From Thermoanaerobaculia bacterium (lineage in GTDB: Bacteria > Acidobacteriota > Thermoanaerobaculia > Gp7-AA8): a DNA stretch of 64,000 bases. A program made the position numbers and the translations under genes. The notes under the pieces were generated by a model. That model saw only the letters and a list, made by a program, of their open reading frames with translations. It was not told where the DNA came from and did no database searches. Shown piece by piece: positions 56,881 through 64,000 of the stretch. The DNA lies in the NCBI GenBank assembly GCA_017883205.1, contig JADGNZ010000021.1, positions 1 through 64,000 on the forward strand, read 5' to 3'. The first letter of the stretch is position 1. Each line of letters opens with the position of its first letter.

Positions 56881-57730
56881 CGACGACTCGGATCAACTCG
56901 TCTTCGCTGCCATAACGAATGTGGATGACGCCACCGCGGCGCCTGCGGTCGATTTCTACTTTGGTTCGCAGAGTCCTTTGTAGCTTGTCTTCCGCGTCGC
57001 GCGTGAAGACATCCTTTTCCTTCTCTTTCTTTTCCACAGCCTTAGGGGAGCTCTCCGACGCCAGCATCTCCGTCTGACGGACGTTGAGGTTCTTCCGGAC
57101 GACGCGGTCGGCGAGTTGCTCCTGTTTTCGCGGCGACTCGATCGCCAGCAACGCACGCGCGTGACCCATCGAAAGCTGACCGGAGGCCAGGAGTTTCTTC
57201 ACCGAGTCAGGCAGCTTGAGAAGGCGTAGGAAGTTCGCTACGGTCGAGCGCTCCTTGCCGACGCGCTTCGAGATCTCCTCCTGCGTCAACTGGAACTCAT
57301 CATGGAGCTGATGGTAGGCAAGCGCCTCTTCGATCGGATTGAGGTCCTCGCGCTGGATGTTTTCGATGAGAGCAATTTGAAGGGCATCGCCCTCCTGCAT
57401 CATCTCTTTGATGAGCGCGGGAACGGTCGTCAGTCCGGCCTTCTGCGCAGCGCGGAAACGGCGCTCGCCGGCGATGAGCTTGTATTTGTCGCCCGCGCGC
57501 GTGACGACGAGCGGCTGCACGATGCCGTGCTGGCGGACGCTGCGCGCCAGCTCTTCGATCGAAGCCTCGTTGAACGTCTTTCGCGGTTGGTAAGGATTCG
57601 GCTGAATCTGCGAGATCGGAATCTCCGCGAGGCCCTGGGTCGCGTGCGCCTCGGCTGGTGCAGGCGGCTGCTCCTGCCGCTGAGGAATCAGCGCGCCGAG
57701 ACCGCGTCCAAGAACTTTCCTCTGGATCAT
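56855..57730 (-). CDS. parB: Chromosome partitioning protein ParB
   Basis: This encodes a 291-residue CTP-dependent DNA clamp that loads at parS. The N-terminal CTPase part has PNPYQPRKTF and GERRFRAAQKAGLTTVPALI; the helix-turn-helix is LTQEEISKRVGKERSTVANFLRLLKLP; SMGHARALLAIESPRKQEQLADRVV is the usual follow-on. A charged linker leads to the C-terminal dimer domain with HIRYGSEDELIRVVDEL. Its ATG overlaps the parA stop (ATGA). Confidence 0.97.
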   Translation of the reverse strand: MIQRKVLGRGLGALIPQRQEQPPAPAEAHATQGLAEIPISQIQPNPYQPRKTFNEASIEELARSVRQHGIVQPLVVTRAGDKYKLIAGERRFRAAQKAGLTTVPALIKEMMQEGDALQIALIENIQREDLNPIEEALAYHQLHDEFQLTQEEISKRVGKERSTVANFLRLLKLPDSVKKLLASGQLSMGHARALLAIESPRKQEQLADRVVRKNLNVRQTEMLASESSPKAVEKKEKEKDVFTRDAEDKLQRTLRTKVEIDRRRRGGVIHIRYGSEDELIRVVDELMGRRR

Positions 57731-58497
57731 CAGATTACATTCTCCGCACGCTGAATGAACTCGCGAGCCAGACTGACGTACGCCTCGCTGCCGCGCGAAC
57801 GGATATCGTAAAGAATAATCGGTTTGCCGAACGATGGCGCTTCGCTCAGGCGAACATTCCGCGGAATGACCGTGCGGTAGACCTTGTCGCCGAAGTGGCT
57901 GCGAACCTCTTCTGCGACTTGCCGCGTCAGGTTCATCCGGTCGTCGTACATGGTGAGAACGATACCTTCGATCTCGAGGCCGGGGTTGACCGCTCCCTGA
58001 ACACGCTCGATCGTGGCGAGCAGTTGGGAGATCCCCTCGAGCGCAAAGTACTCGGTCTGGAGGGGAACAAGAACGGAGTGGGCGGCAGTGAGTCCGTTGA
58101 CGGTGAGCAACCCGAGGGACGGCGGAAGGTCGATGAAGACGTAGTCGTAATCGGCGGCGACGGGATCGAGCACACGCTTGAGGTAGTACTCGCGGCCGAT
58201 GGCCTCCCGAAGCTCTACTTCGGCGGCGACGAGATCGACCGACCCGGGCGCCACGAACAGCGTGGGGATCTCCGTCGGAAGAATGATGTCCGCCAGCGGC
58301 ATCTTCTCGATGAGGACGTCGTACATGGAGCGCTCGGGATCCAGGATTCCGATCCCGGACGTCGCGTTTGCTTGCGGGTCGAGGTCGACCAGAAGGACGC
58401 GTCGCTCACATGCGGCGACGGATGCGCCGAGGTTGATCGCGGTCGTCGTTTTGCCGACACCGCCCTTTTGGTTCGCGAGCGCGAGGATCTTCGTCAT
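57730..58497 (-). CDS. parA: Chromosome partitioning ATPase ParA
   Basis: This encodes a 255-residue deviant Walker ATPase that moves ParB-parS complexes over the nucleoid. The deviant Walker A is QKGGVGKTTTAINL (about 9-22), followed by LLVDLDPQANATSGIG, DYVFIDLPPSLGLLTVN and FGKPIILYD. It is coupled by ATGA overlaps to rsmG upstream and parB downstream. A parS-like site lies just upstream, inside the end of rsmG. Confidence 0.98.
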   Translation of the reverse strand: MTKILALANQKGGVGKTTTAINLGASVAACERRVLLVDLDPQANATSGIGILDPERSMYDVLIEKMPLADIILPTEIPTLFVAPGSVDLVAAEVELREAIGREYYLKRVLDPVAADYDYVFIDLPPSLGLLTVNGLTAAHSVLVPLQTEYFALEGISQLLATIERVQGAVNPGLEIEGIVLTMYDDRMNLTRQVAEEVRSHFGDKVYRTVIPRNVRLSEAPSFGKPIILYDIRSRGSEAYVSLAREFIQRAENVI

Positions 58498-59144
58498 GCG
58501 GGGTGTTCCACGTGGAACGCAAGGGTGACCAGATAATTCGATGTGCCACGAGGAAGCGTGAAGACGTCCGTCTTCGTGAAGCCTGGGATGAACGGAACGT
58601 CAGGCGAGCCTTGAAAAAGCGCCACCCGTCCCTCAGGTGCCATCCATTTCCCCAGCGATGGCACCCACTCCTCCGGATTTCCAACGGCACGCGATGTCAC
58701 GAGGGAAAAACGAAGGTGGGAAGGAAACTGCATCACAGCGCGCGCCAATCTATCACCGTAAATCACAGCGTTCAATTCGCAGGCCCGAACGATGTGTTTC
58801 AGAAAAGCCCACTTCTTCTTGTCCGATTCGACGAGATGAAAGCGTGCCTCCGGCGAAACGATGGCCATCGGAACGGCCGGCAGTCCTCCGCCGCTCCCGA
58901 AGTCAAGCACCTCGCCCTGCGGCTTCAAAATCCCAGCCGCAGCAACCGCTTCGGCGATGTGGTCATCGAGATTCGCGACCGCTTCCGGCCCGATCAGGTT
59001 GATTCGCTCGTTCCAGCGAAGGAGCTCGCGCTTGTAGGTTTCGAGCTTTGCTGTCTTCCCCGTCGTGTCATCCTGAGCAGAGGTGTCATCCTGAGCGTCA
59101 GCGAAGGATCTCAAAATGCCCGGATCATGGCTTGTGCGCCGCAT
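58494..59144 (-). CDS. rsmG: 16S rRNA m7G527 methyltransferase, repeat-derived N-terminus
   Basis: This encodes 216 residues. The enzyme methylates G527 of 16S rRNA. The core begins KLETYKRELLRWNERINLIGP, and the SAM loop is VLDFGSGGGLPAVPMAI; SRAVGNPEEWVPSLGKWM is also typical. The first ~28 residues (to about DDTTGK) are encoded by a 32-bp inverted repeat and its loop, and look unrelated to RsmG. The only ATG available before the core is in that repeat loop at 59144; a TTG (LRSF) is also inside the repeat. The C-terminal codons FHVEHP contain a parS-like site. Confidence 0.93.
   Translation of the reverse strand: MRRTSHDPGILRSFADAQDDTSAQDDTTGKTAKLETYKRELLRWNERINLIGPEAVANLDDHIAEAVAAAGILKPQGEVLDFGSGGGLPAVPMAIVSPEARFHLVESDKKKWAFLKHIVRACELNAVIYGDRLARAVMQFPSHLRFSLVTSRAVGNPEEWVPSLGKWMAPEGRVALFQGSPDVPFIPGFTKTDVFTLPRGTSNYLVTLAFHVEHPA
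58504..58519. other. parS-like ParB binding site within rsmG end
   Basis: TGTTCCACGTGGAACG differs at three positions from the consensus TGTTTCACGTGAAACA and keeps a perfect palindromic core GTTCCACGTGGAAC. It lies 7 bases upstream of the parA start, inside the last codons of rsmG. Similar GTTCCACGTGGAAC sites are accepted parS variants in other high-GC bacteria. Confidence 0.75.
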
Positions 59145-59178
59145 TCTGAGATCCTTCGCTGACGCTCAGGATGACACC
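59082..59178. repeat. Perfect 32-bp inverted repeat across rsmG/mnmG junction
   Basis: 59082-59113 and 59147-59178 are exact reverse complements around a 33-base loop. The arms begin GGTGTCATCCTGAGCGTCAG. A partial third copy (GTGTCATCCTGAGCA) lies at 59066-59080. The right arm holds the mnmG stop codon (59166-59168) and the loop holds the rsmG start (59142-59144). Confidence 0.95.
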
Positions 59179-61085
59179 GCGGGCGACGCAGTGACAGAGC
59201 CGGCGGGCGAGAGAACACAGTTCCCGCGCCGCACATGCATCCGCACAATCGAGATCGCCGCCGGCGTCACGCCCGGGATCCTGCTGGCCTGGCCGATCGA
59301 GATCGGACGAACGGAGCTCAACTTCTCGATCATCTCGCGCGAGAGTCCCGGAAGACCGTACGACATCTCCGCCGGGATCTTCATCCCCTCTTCCTCGGCC
59401 GATCGCGCAGCTTCTCGCTGCTGACGATCGATGTAACCGGCGTAGCGAAGCTGCGACACGACGCCATCCAACTCCTCATCGCCGAGTTGGCCGAACGCCT
59501 TCGCAAGCTCCGGAAACGTCGCTGCGGCTGCGGTCATGAAGTGCTCGACATCGAAGCCGGCCCGTTGCATCAGGCGAGCGATCGTCGCCTTTTCGTTCAA
59601 CGAAATGCCGGCACGGTCGAGCCACGCCAGCGTTTCGCGGTCCGGTGTCACAGCTTCCGACTCCGCTGCTTCCCTCGCCTGCCGCATCCTCTCTACACGC
59701 GCATCGACGCGCCGCCTTCGCTTGTCATCGAGAAGGCCAAGACCAGCCGCGATCGGCGAAAGGCGCTCGTAAACGGAGTCGCAGCCGAGCAGAAGGCGGT
59801 GCTCCGCACGCGAGGTGAACATCCGGTAGGGCTCTTCCGTCCCCTGCGTCACGAGGTCGTCGATCATCACGGCTGCATAGGCCTGATCCCGGCGCAGAAC
59901 CACCGGATCGCCGCCGCGGATTTGCTGGAGCGCGTTGATTCCGGCGAGCAGCCCTTGCGCCGCAGCCTCTTCGTATCCCGAGGTGCCGTTGATCTGGCCC
60001 GCCAGAAAGAGCCCCTCCACCCCTCGTACTTGCAGCGTCGGATCGAGCTGCCTCGGATTCACGAAGTCGTACTCGACCGCGTACCCGTAGCGGGCGATGA
60101 CTGCCTTTTCGAATCCCGGCAGCGATTGCACCACGGCGTCCTGGACGTCCGCGGGCAGCGACGTGGAGATGCCGTTCATGTAAAGCCAGGGATGCTGAAG
60201 ACCTTCCGGCTCGACGAATACCTGGTGCCGCTCTTTGTCCGCAAACCGCACGACCTTGTCTTCGATCGAAGGGCAGTAACGAGGTCCGGTGGCGTGGATC
60301 TGTCCCGAGTACATCGGCGCGCGATGGATGTTTGCCCGGATCAGATCGTGGGCGAACGAGCCGGTGTAGGTCAGATGGCAGAGGATCTGCGGCAATGGCA
60401 GCCGGTCGGTCAGGATCGAGAACGGACGCGGAACCACATCCCCTGGCGCTTCCTCCAGCTTCGAGAAATCGACGGAGTTGCGATCAACGCGAGGTGGAGT
60501 ACCGGTCTTGAGGCGGCCGAGATCGAGACCAAGCTCCCGAAGCGAATCGGACAACGTCTCCGCTGCCGGCTCGCCAAAACGGCCGCCGGCGGTCTGCGTT
60601 TCGCCCGAGTGCATGAGTGCGCGAAGGAAAGTGCCTGTCGTCACGATCACGGCGCGGGCGTGAAGCTTCGTACCATCGCGGAACGCGACGCCGCGCACGG
60701 TCCGGCCATCGATCAGAAGCGCCGAAACAGATCCTTCGACGATCGTGATGTTGGGCTCGGCGGCCAGAACCTGCTGGACGGCAGCGGCGTAAAGGTCGCG
60801 ATCACACTGAGCGCGCGGCCCCTGAACGGCTGGACCCTTGGAGCGGTTCAGCACTTTGAACTGGATGCCGGCCTGATCGGTTGCCTCCCCCATCAGTCCG
60901 CCGAGGGCGTCAATTTCTTTGACCAGGTTGCCTTTGGCCAGACCGCCGATGGCGGGATTGCACGACATGCGTCCGATAGCATCGCGCAACATGGTCACAA
61001 GGGCCACGCGCGCACCGCCGCGCGCGCAAACGCGAGCAGCCTCTGCGCCGGCATGACCACCACCGATGACGATGACATCGAGCAT
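59166..61085 (-). CDS. mnmG: tRNA 5-carboxymethylaminomethyluridine enzyme MnmG
   Basis: This encodes a 639-residue FAD enzyme that, with MnmE, modifies the wobble uridine U34 of several tRNAs. The FAD loop is VIGGGHAGAEAA; GRMSCNPAIGGLAKGNLVKEIDALGG and QFKVLNRSKGPAVQGPRAQCDRD are signatures. The body ends near PAEMSYGLPGLSREMIEKLSSVRPISIGQASRIPGVTPAAISIV. The last residues (about SVTASPAVSS) are encoded next to and within an inverted repeat that supplies the stop. The start MLDVIVIGGG sits on a parS site. Confidence 0.98.
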   Translation of the reverse strand: MLDVIVIGGGHAGAEAARVCARGGARVALVTMLRDAIGRMSCNPAIGGLAKGNLVKEIDALGGLMGEATDQAGIQFKVLNRSKGPAVQGPRAQCDRDLYAAAVQQVLAAEPNITIVEGSVSALLIDGRTVRGVAFRDGTKLHARAVIVTTGTFLRALMHSGETQTAGGRFGEPAAETLSDSLRELGLDLGRLKTGTPPRVDRNSVDFSKLEEAPGDVVPRPFSILTDRLPLPQILCHLTYTGSFAHDLIRANIHRAPMYSGQIHATGPRYCPSIEDKVVRFADKERHQVFVEPEGLQHPWLYMNGISTSLPADVQDAVVQSLPGFEKAVIARYGYAVEYDFVNPRQLDPTLQVRGVEGLFLAGQINGTSGYEEAAAQGLLAGINALQQIRGGDPVVLRRDQAYAAVMIDDLVTQGTEEPYRMFTSRAEHRLLLGCDSVYERLSPIAAGLGLLDDKRRRRVDARVERMRQAREAAESEAVTPDRETLAWLDRAGISLNEKATIARLMQRAGFDVEHFMTAAAATFPELAKAFGQLGDEELDGVVSQLRYAGYIDRQQREAARSAEEEGMKIPAEMSYGLPGLSREMIEKLSSVRPISIGQASRIPGVTPAAISIVRMHVRRGNCVLSPAGSVTASPAVSS

Positions 61086-61100
61086 GTTTCACGTGGAACA
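61085..61100. other. parS site upstream of mnmG
   Basis: TGTTTCACGTGGAACA differs from the consensus TGTTTCACGTGAAACA at one position. It abuts the mnmG start codon, 2.6 kb from the second site next to parA. Such sites cluster near the replication origin and are loaded by ParB. Confidence 0.9.
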
Positions 61101-61266
61101 TGCGGCCTGGTCACCTTCATCCCGAGGCTGGGAGTGCGCGTACTACTTCGGATCGCCTGGTCAGTACGAATACGGGCGAGACGAGGAGGAATCACCGGCG
61201 AAACGAGTCAGGGCAGCGATTGTCACAAAAGTTGGCAATTTCACGACTAAAAATGGAAACTAGACA

Positions 61267-61518
61267 AAATGAGAATCCATGAACGGTAAATGAGAATCCA
61301 TGAACGGTAAATGAGAATCCGTGAACGGTAAATGAGAATCCGTGAACGGTAAATGAGAATCCGTGAACGGTAAATGAGAATCCGTGAACGGTAAATGAGA
61401 ATCCGTGAACGGTAAACGGGAATCCATGAATGGGAAATGGGAATCCGTGAATGGGAAACCGGATCACATGAATGGGAAATCAGATCACGTGAGCGGGAAG
61501 TCGGAACCCGTGAACGGG
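61267..61518. repeat. Tandem array, 12 units of exactly 21 bp
   Basis: Twelve units of 21 bases run without a gap. The first seven are nearly identical (AAATGAGAATCC, then A or G, then TGAACGGT). The last five drift toward GGGAATCC, GGATCAC and TGAATGGG or TGAACGGG. A weak thirteenth unit merges with the next repeat. The array is AT-richer than its surroundings. It lies between mnmE and mnmG, 167 bases from a parS site. Because 21 is a multiple of three, reading frames with a VHGFSFT repeat cross it, but no gene is likely. The flank 61101-61266 shows nothing else clear. Confidence 0.95.
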
Positions 61519-61529
61519 AAGAGAGAACG

Positions 61530-61594
61530 GGTTCACGCGGAGCCGCGGAGAGCGCGGGGCTTCTTTCTCCGCACCTCCGCGCCTCCGCGTGACC
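61530..61594. repeat. Inverted repeat (CACGCGGAG type)
   Basis: GGTTCACGCGGAGCCGCGGA on the left pairs imperfectly with CCTCCGCGCCTCCGCGTGAC on the right. A partial copy lies at 11827-11868. It separates the 21-bp array from the mnmE stop. Confidence 0.8.
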
Positions 61595-61610
61595 ATCGCC
61601 CCTGGCCCGT

Positions 61611-62930
61611 TCATTTCCCTATGCAGAACTTCGAGAAGATCTCCGTGAAGACGTCGCCGGTGGTGATCGCGCCCGTCAGGAGCGCGAGCGCGGACGCGGC
61701 GCGGTTGAGGTCGACGACGATGATCTGCTCGTCGAGTCCGCCCTCGATGGCCGCCAGCGCAGCCTGTAGCGCTTCGGAGCACTCCACTACCGCACGCAAC
61801 TGCCGCTCGTTGACGAGGCTCCCCTCCGGTGCAGCGAACTCGTCGCGAACCAGAGCGTCCAGCCGCGCAAGGAGTTGCTCAATTCCGAGCTCGGCCGTAA
61901 CGCTGATCCCGAACGCTCCCTTCGGCGCAGGCGCCCGATCGATCTTGGTGTAGATGAGAATCGCGTTTGGAAACAACGCCATCTCATCCTCGGCGCTCAC
62001 TCCTTCCGAAGCATCGACCAGATAGAGAACGATGTCGGCCTGCCCGGCGGCCTCGCGCGCGCGGGCGACTCCGATCTCTTCGACGACGTCACCACTCGAT
62101 CGCAGGCCGGCCGTGTCGGCAATCGTCACCGGCAATCCGCCGATCTCAATCGTCTCGCTGACGATGTCGCGCGTCGTCCCCGGAATGGCGGTGACGATGG
62201 CGCGCTCGCTCCCGACGAGGCGATTCAACAGCGTCGATTTGCCGGCGTTCGGCCGCCCGAGGATCACAGCCTTCAGCCCGGAGGTCGTGGCGCGGCCGCG
62301 TCGATACGTCTCGCCCATCGCTCGCGTCTCGGCGATCGCGTCAACGATCCGCGCGCGGGCATCCTCGCGCGTGATGAACTCGTATCCCTCCTCCGAAAAA
62401 TCAAGCGCTGCTTCGAGGCGGGAGATGACATGAAGGAGCGTGTCGCGGATCGACATGGCCCGGCGGCTCAGCACTCCATCGAGGTTGCCGAGGGAGAGTT
62501 TGGCTTGAAGCGTGGTGCGGGAGTTGATCAGGTCCGCGATCGACTCGGCCTGGACGAGATCCAGCTTTCCGTTCAACACAGCGCGCTCGGTAAACTCGCC
62601 GGGCTGGGCGATCCTCGCGCCCAACTCGACTACGGCCGCGATCACGCGCTGCACGAGCAATGGACTGCCGTGAAGGGTGAGCTCGACAAGATCGTTGCCG
62701 GTAAACGAGTGCGGAGCGGCGTAGCGAACGGCCACGCAATCGTCGAGCACCTCACCTCTCATCTGCAAATGGATATGGGTGGCGTGCCTGATCTCCGGCG
62801 AGACACCTCCCAGCGTTTGCAGGATGGCCGCGCTGCGCGGCCCATCGATCCGGACGATGGCTAGTGCTCCCCTGCCGAGCGGCGTGGCGGGAGCGACGAT
62901 CGTATCGAGATCAGGTTGTTCGGTTGTCAC
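61611..62930 (-). CDS. mnmE: tRNA modification GTPase MnmE
   Basis: This encodes 439 residues, working with MnmG on tRNA U34. The N-terminal tetrahydrofolate-binding domain begins DTIVAPATPLGRGALAIVRIDG; the helical domain is interrupted by the GTPase domain with G1 GRPNAGKSTLLNRL, G2 TTRD, G3 DTAG. The C-terminus ends FCIGK, with the conserved Cys. The 209 bases upstream (62931-63139) hold only repeats. Confidence 0.97.
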   Translation of the reverse strand: MTTEQPDLDTIVAPATPLGRGALAIVRIDGPRSAAILQTLGGVSPEIRHATHIHLQMRGEVLDDCVAVRYAAPHSFTGNDLVELTLHGSPLLVQRVIAAVVELGARIAQPGEFTERAVLNGKLDLVQAESIADLINSRTTLQAKLSLGNLDGVLSRRAMSIRDTLLHVISRLEAALDFSEEGYEFITREDARARIVDAIAETRAMGETYRRGRATTSGLKAVILGRPNAGKSTLLNRLVGSERAIVTAIPGTTRDIVSETIEIGGLPVTIADTAGLRSSGDVVEEIGVARAREAAGQADIVLYLVDASEGVSAEDEMALFPNAILIYTKIDRAPAPKGAFGISVTAELGIEQLLARLDALVRDEFAAPEGSLVNERQLRAVVECSEALQAALAAIEGGLDEQIIVVDLNRAASALALLTGAITTGDVFTEIFSKFCIGK

Positions 62931-62996
62931 GTTGAGTTGCTGGGTTGCTGGGAATCGAGACCTCTTGAGAAGAACGTGTTCATCGTATCTGCACGG

Positions 62997-63060
62997 CCCC
63001 CCTCATCCGCCTTCGGCACCTTCTCCCCCCGAAAAGCGCGGGGGGAGAAGGCGCTCGATT
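62997..63060. repeat. Dispersed hairpin (CTTCTCCCCC...GGGGGAGAAGG type)
   Basis: CCTTCTCCCCCCGAAAAGCG then CGGGGGGAGAAGG forms a hairpin, followed by CGCTCGATT. It is the same family as the arms at 56005-56215, here as a single copy between jag and mnmE. Confidence 0.8.
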
Positions 63061-63139
63061 CAAAGGAGTCGCTTAGAAAGTGTGAGAAATGCTGCCAACT
63101 GAGCAAGTAACCCAGCAGCCCGCTCAGACAGCCCGGCAA

Positions 63140-64000
63140 CTACTCAGCCTGTTTTTGCCGGCGCAGAATGGCCACCCGTTTGTAGAAGCCGTCGCCGCGC
63201 GACTCGGTCGTGACATCGGCATCTTCCTGCAGCGTGAGATGGACGATGCGCCGCTCGATCGGCGTCATGGCCGGCAGGAGCTGCTCGCGGCCGCTCGTAC
63301 GGACCTCGTCTGCGAGATCGCGCGCCTTCTCCGCAAGTTGTTCGGTGCGCCGTTCCTTGAATGCTTCGCAATTCAGCTCGATCTCTTTTTCGACCGTGTT
63401 GCCGACGAGCGCCTTGTTGCTCAGTACCTGGATCGCGTCGAGCAGCTCGCCATGTTGTTCCGTGAGCAACCGGGCATCGGCGCCGAACAGCCGCACGATG
63501 ATCTGCGTCTCGTTCTCCTCGGTGCGAATCTCGAGCTGCAGTTTCGACAGCTCGACCACACGCGCGCACCAGGCGCGCACGACGCCGGCCTGTTCCGACT
63601 CCGGTCCCTGCTCCGGGATCTCGCCTGCGAAACGCTCGAAATCGCCGGTCTGAAAATCATCGCCGTGCTCGCGACGCGGTCCACGGCCGCGGTCACCGCC
63701 CGAGTTTCCGCCACGACCTCGCCCGTCGCCGCCTCGCCCTCGGCCGCGGTCCCGGCCACCTCGTCCGCGACCACCACCACCGCTCGCGCGGCGCGACGGT
63801 GCGCCCTGGGCCGACTGGCCCTGAGCAGCGGCCGGCGACTGCGCCGAACTGGCCACCGCCGCGTCATTCACTTCGGCTTCGACGACGATGCGCTTGAACC
63901 CGCCGAGGAAGCCGCGCTTTTCCAGGACGACGTGATACGTCAGTTGATCGCGCTCGACCCCGAACGCTTCGGTGGCCATCGTCAATGCTTCGTCGAGACT
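63140..64000 (-). CDS. jag: Jag/SpoIIIJ-associated RNA-binding protein, partial
   Basis: The gene runs off the right edge; at least 286 codons are present. The N-terminal Jag domain (SLDEA at the edge, then ATEAFGVERDQLTYHVVLEKRGFLGGFKRIVVEAEV) is followed by an Ala/Gln-rich stretch, a ~35-residue Arg/Gly-rich block (GRGRGGRDRGRGRGGDGRGR), an acidic linker, a KH domain and a C-terminal R3H domain (TPIERRIVHLTLQEDADVTTESRGDGFYKRVAI). The KH loop reads GADARLLTEQHGELLDAIQ, lacking the usual GxxG. Position next to mnmE matches the common yidC-jag-mnmE order. RNA binding is inferred from family. Confidence 0.92.
   Translation of the reverse strand, partial: SLDEALTMATEAFGVERDQLTYHVVLEKRGFLGGFKRIVVEAEVNDAAVASSAQSPAAAQGQSAQGAPSRRASGGGGRGRGGRDRGRGRGGDGRGRGGNSGGDRGRGPRREHGDDFQTGDFERFAGEIPEQGPESEQAGVVRAWCARVVELSKLQLEIRTEENETQIIVRLFGADARLLTEQHGELLDAIQVLSNKALVGNTVEKEIELNCEAFKERRTEQLAEKARDLADEVRTSGREQLLPAMTPIERRIVHLTLQEDADVTTESRGDGFYKRVAILRRQKQAE

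Noticed and set aside
59235-61250. 671-codon open frame opposite mnmG
   Set aside because: It is an antisense shadow of mnmG, running through parS and the intergenic repeat.
61192-61467. VHGFSFT heptapeptide repeat protein
   Set aside because: A 21-bp repeat keeps all frames open once stops are absent; there is no ribosome site and no start outside the repeat.

Overview
The window is high-GC bacterial chromosome, read from sequence alone. Its right third has the origin-proximal order jag - mnmE - mnmG - rsmG - parA - parB, followed on the same strand by a bactofilin and an F-type ATP synthase cluster, with parS-like sites beside mnmG and parA. Several lipoboxes and exported proteins, a soluble lytic transglycosylase and a BamE-like lipoprotein point to a diderm cell. 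The gene set and the unusual load of short palindromic intergenic repeats fit Acidobacteriota or a similar soil lineage, but no marker here settles the phylum.

Layout. 1-2.2 kb: a histone H1-like protein, an unknown protein, and a 16-unit array of 20-21 bp repeats. 2.2-6.4 kb: nth, an isolated hutU and glmS. 6.5-16.6 kb: envelope and unknown genes (FN3 lipoprotein, EcsC-like, FmdB, TPR/BamE-like lipoprotein, GAF-like protein, lytic transglycosylase, TlpA-like and VWA proteins). 16.7-22.1 kb: a translationally coupled serine run (HAD phosphatase, SerB-like, class V aminotransferase, serA, lipoprotein) and an aldo/keto reductase. 22.2-26.4 kb: a divergent uvrA, a Phd/ParE toxin-antitoxin pair, DinB and DUF5655 genes. 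26.6-33.9 kb: an OPT transporter with a clear terminator, a DUF2339 + DUF3999-like membrane pair, and a small membrane protein. 33.9-34.7 kb: a composite repeat element holding 12 palindromic 43-44 bp units. 34.7-44.1 kb: DUF5666 protein, guanine deaminase, DEDD exonuclease, mdh, an ATP-dependent DNA ligase without a normal start codon, metX, and an exported adenosine deaminase-like enzyme. 44.3-49 kb: topA and a two-component pair. 49-55.3 kb: atpC-D-G-A-H-F-F', without atpB and atpE. 55.3-64 kb: a YkgJ-like gene, repeats, bactofilin, parB, parA, rsmG, mnmG, a 21-bp repeat array, mnmE and a truncated jag.

How the genes work together. The serine genes cover all three steps from 3-phosphoglycerate to serine. 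parABS and the bactofilin form a plausible segregation and positioning set. mnmE and mnmG jointly modify tRNA wobble uridines. The atp cluster encodes F1 and the stator but needs a and c subunits from elsewhere. No phage, insertion sequence, CRISPR array, rRNA or tRNA was seen. The most unusual content is non-coding: three unrelated tandem arrays with periods of 20-21, 43-44 and 21 bp, at least eight families of palindromic dispersed repeats, and one perfect 32-bp inverted repeat that supplies the end of mnmG and the start of rsmG.
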